DNA of 6,394 nt from Candidatus Portnoyibacteriota bacterium (lineage in GTDB: Bacteria > Patescibacteriota > Minisyncoccia > RBG-13-40-8-A > JAUWHN01). The stretch is taken from positions 1 through 6,394 of the forward strand of contig JAUWHN010000006.1 of assembly GCA_030605865.1 (NCBI GenBank). Reading direction: 5' to 3'. Shown in pieces: positions 6,337 to 6,394 of the stretch. The translations under genes and the position numbers were made by a program. The notes beneath the pieces were generated by a model. That model did no database searches and was not told the DNA's origin. It was given only the letters and a program-made list of their open reading frames with translations. Numbering within the stretch: position 1 is the first letter of the stretch; each line of letters opens with the position of its first letter.

Positions 6337-6394
6337 TTAAAACTGTTTTAAAAACCTCAAATCTCCTTTATAAAATAACCTTATATCATCAATC
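6337..6394 (-). CDS. pheS: Phenylalanine-tRNA ligase alpha subunit, C-terminal end only (partial)
   Basis: The minus strand encodes IDDIRLFYKGDLRFLKQF followed by TAA at 6337-6339. This matches the characteristic PheS C-terminus (E. coli PheS ends DLRFLKQFK); the IRLFY and DLRFL segments belong to the last part of the class II catalytic core. Only 18 complete codons plus one base are present; the rest lies beyond the right edge. One base separates its stop from the pheT ATG, the normal pheS-pheT order, and the two subunits form one enzyme. The AAGGAG seen at 6363-6368 is part of these codons. Confidence 0.92.
   Translation of the reverse strand, partial: IDDIRLFYKGDLRFLKQF

Noticed and set aside
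6337..6360. A short Phe-containing leader peptide (TTG start, RFLKQF, stop) just before pheT, as in pheST attenuators, with AAGGAG upstream
   Set aside because: The same codons extend upstream as IRLFYKGDLRFLKQF, the conserved PheS C-terminus, and the AAGGAG is only 2 bases from the TTG. It is the end of pheS, not a leader.

Overview
All genes in this window lie on the minus strand and form one tightly packed block. In transcription order (right to left) they are the last 18 codons of pheS, complete pheT, complete gyrB, and the first 711 codons of dnaE, which runs off the left edge. The gaps between genes are 1 base (pheS/pheT), 43 bases (pheT/gyrB) and 4 bases (gyrB/dnaE), so they are probably co-transcribed. 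The operon pairs charging of tRNA-Phe with DNA supercoiling and chromosome replication. No promoter, intrinsic terminator, RNA gene, transposase or CRISPR array was seen.

The sequence is AT-rich, standard-code and bacterial. There is no in-frame TGA inside the genes, and all three visible stops are TAA. Recognisable Shine-Dalgarno sequences are missing before pheT, gyrB and dnaE. Compact packing, weak ribosome-binding sites, and a PheT without its N-terminal OB-fold domain would fit a streamlined Patescibacteria/CPR-type genome. That placement is an inference from style, not a proven assignment.

Region by region: 1-2133 is the N-terminal half of the DNA polymerase III alpha subunit, with a PHP domain whose metal ligands all appear intact. 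2138-4219 is GyrB, with an unusual 56-residue, strongly basic N-terminal tail. 4220-4262 is the only real gap and is almost entirely one large nested palindrome. 4263-6335 is PheT, about 105 residues shorter than the E. coli protein. 6337-6394 is the PheS C-terminus.

The most interesting layer lies on top of these housekeeping genes. Several short hairpin-forming sequences, some strikingly GC-rich, sit in or beside pheT and gyrB. Most are inside reading frames and keep the frame. They occur in the GyrB tail, the pheT-gyrB spacer, a PheT internal loop, and the exact PheT junction where the OB-fold domain is missing. Their form resembles in-frame palindromic elements such as those of Rickettsia, but copy number elsewhere in the genome cannot be seen from here.
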